Shown: positions 42,690 to 42,710 of the stretch, one piece after another
Position numbering within the stretch: the stretch's first letter is position 1
Layout of the letters: each line of letters opens with the position of its first letter
DNA from: Mariprofundaceae bacterium
GTDB taxonomy: Bacteria > Pseudomonadota > Zetaproteobacteria > Mariprofundales > Mariprofundaceae
Direction of reading: 5' to 3'
Length of the DNA: 42,710 nucleotides
Assembly: GCA_021734365.1 (NCBI GenBank)
Contig: JAIPJD010000001.1
Coordinates: 1-42,710 of the forward strand
Position numbers and translations under genes: made by a program
Notes under the pieces: model-generated
Told to the model about the DNA's origin: nothing
Databases searched by the model: none
What the model saw: only the letters and a program-made list of their open reading frames with translations

Positions 42690-42710
42690 CGTGGCTGGAT
42701 GTAGCCATCC
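42686..42710 (+). CDS. nuoH: NADH-quinone oxidoreductase subunit H, N-terminal fragment
   Basis: Only eight codons are present, reading MTWLDVAI, before the window ends. The call rests on position after nuoG and on the short MxWL start common in NuoH proteins. NuoH is the quinone-channel membrane subunit. Confidence 0.75.

Overview
The window reads as a contiguous piece of chromosome from a marine proteobacterium. It carries ectABC for ectoine synthesis, an operon-encoded complex I, a one-piece tmRNA and the carboxyspermidine route to spermidine. Gene content and codon use suggest a Zetaproteobacterium (Mariprofundus-like), but that is an inference I could not test by searching. Most of the sequence is dense housekeeping DNA with short intergenic gaps. 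The unusual signals are in the non-coding and micro-coding parts.

Layout. 1-2.3 kb: short inverted repeats, then thiG and hemE with a strong terminator. 2.6-8.6 kb: polyamine block with speA, nspC, carboxynorspermidine dehydrogenase and speB (arginine to agmatine to putrescine to carboxyspermidine to spermidine), plus a small acidic ORF missed by size cut-offs. 8.7-13.3 kb: an M48 Ste24-type protease, a TrhP/YegQ U32 protein, a cation/calcium exchanger and an HDAC-fold deacetylase, all on the + strand. 13.3-13.9 kb: a scar with an IS30-type transposase fragment and an AT-rich membrane ORF between inverted repeats. 13.9-18.8 kb: a tightly packed minus-strand operon (NusG-II protein, Gx transporter, TonB-like protein, mutY, ggt, terB-like). 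18.9-24.0 kb: an SDR gene, then the minus-strand hemD-hemB-hemX-hemY-Rieske cluster. 24.2-29.1 kb: recQ, a NERD-domain protein, tRNA-Thr(CGU), a GGA-hairpin array, rsmE and ubiC. 29.1-33.7 kb: ectA-ectB-ectC followed by a sodium/solute symporter, then a marC-family gene. 33.8-34.5 kb: ssrA (tmRNA) followed by an att-like duplication of its 3' end and an array of hairpins with GGA in their loops that ends in an intrinsic terminator. 34.5-35.3 kb: an mscS-type channel. 35.7-42.7 kb: nuoA-nuoG and the first codons of nuoH.

The most interesting signal is in the nuo operon. Three copies of a 78-base cassette sit exactly between nuoF/nuoG (one copy) and nuoG/nuoH (two in tandem). Each encodes a related 25-residue peptide and is joined by overlapping stop/start codons to the genes around it. 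Each also carries the Shine-Dalgarno sequence of the next gene at a fixed 6-base spacing. In two copies that ribosome site lies in a hairpin with loop ATGGAG whose stem differs between copies by compensating changes. The same hairpin type, with an (A/T)GGA loop, occurs in the arrays after ssrA and beside tRNA-Thr. This loop is the recognition motif of CsrA/RsmA-family proteins. A Csr-type circuit linking a sponge RNA to complex I translation is therefore a testable hypothesis. The competing explanation is a dispersed GGA-hairpin repeat family. No csrA gene lies in this window.
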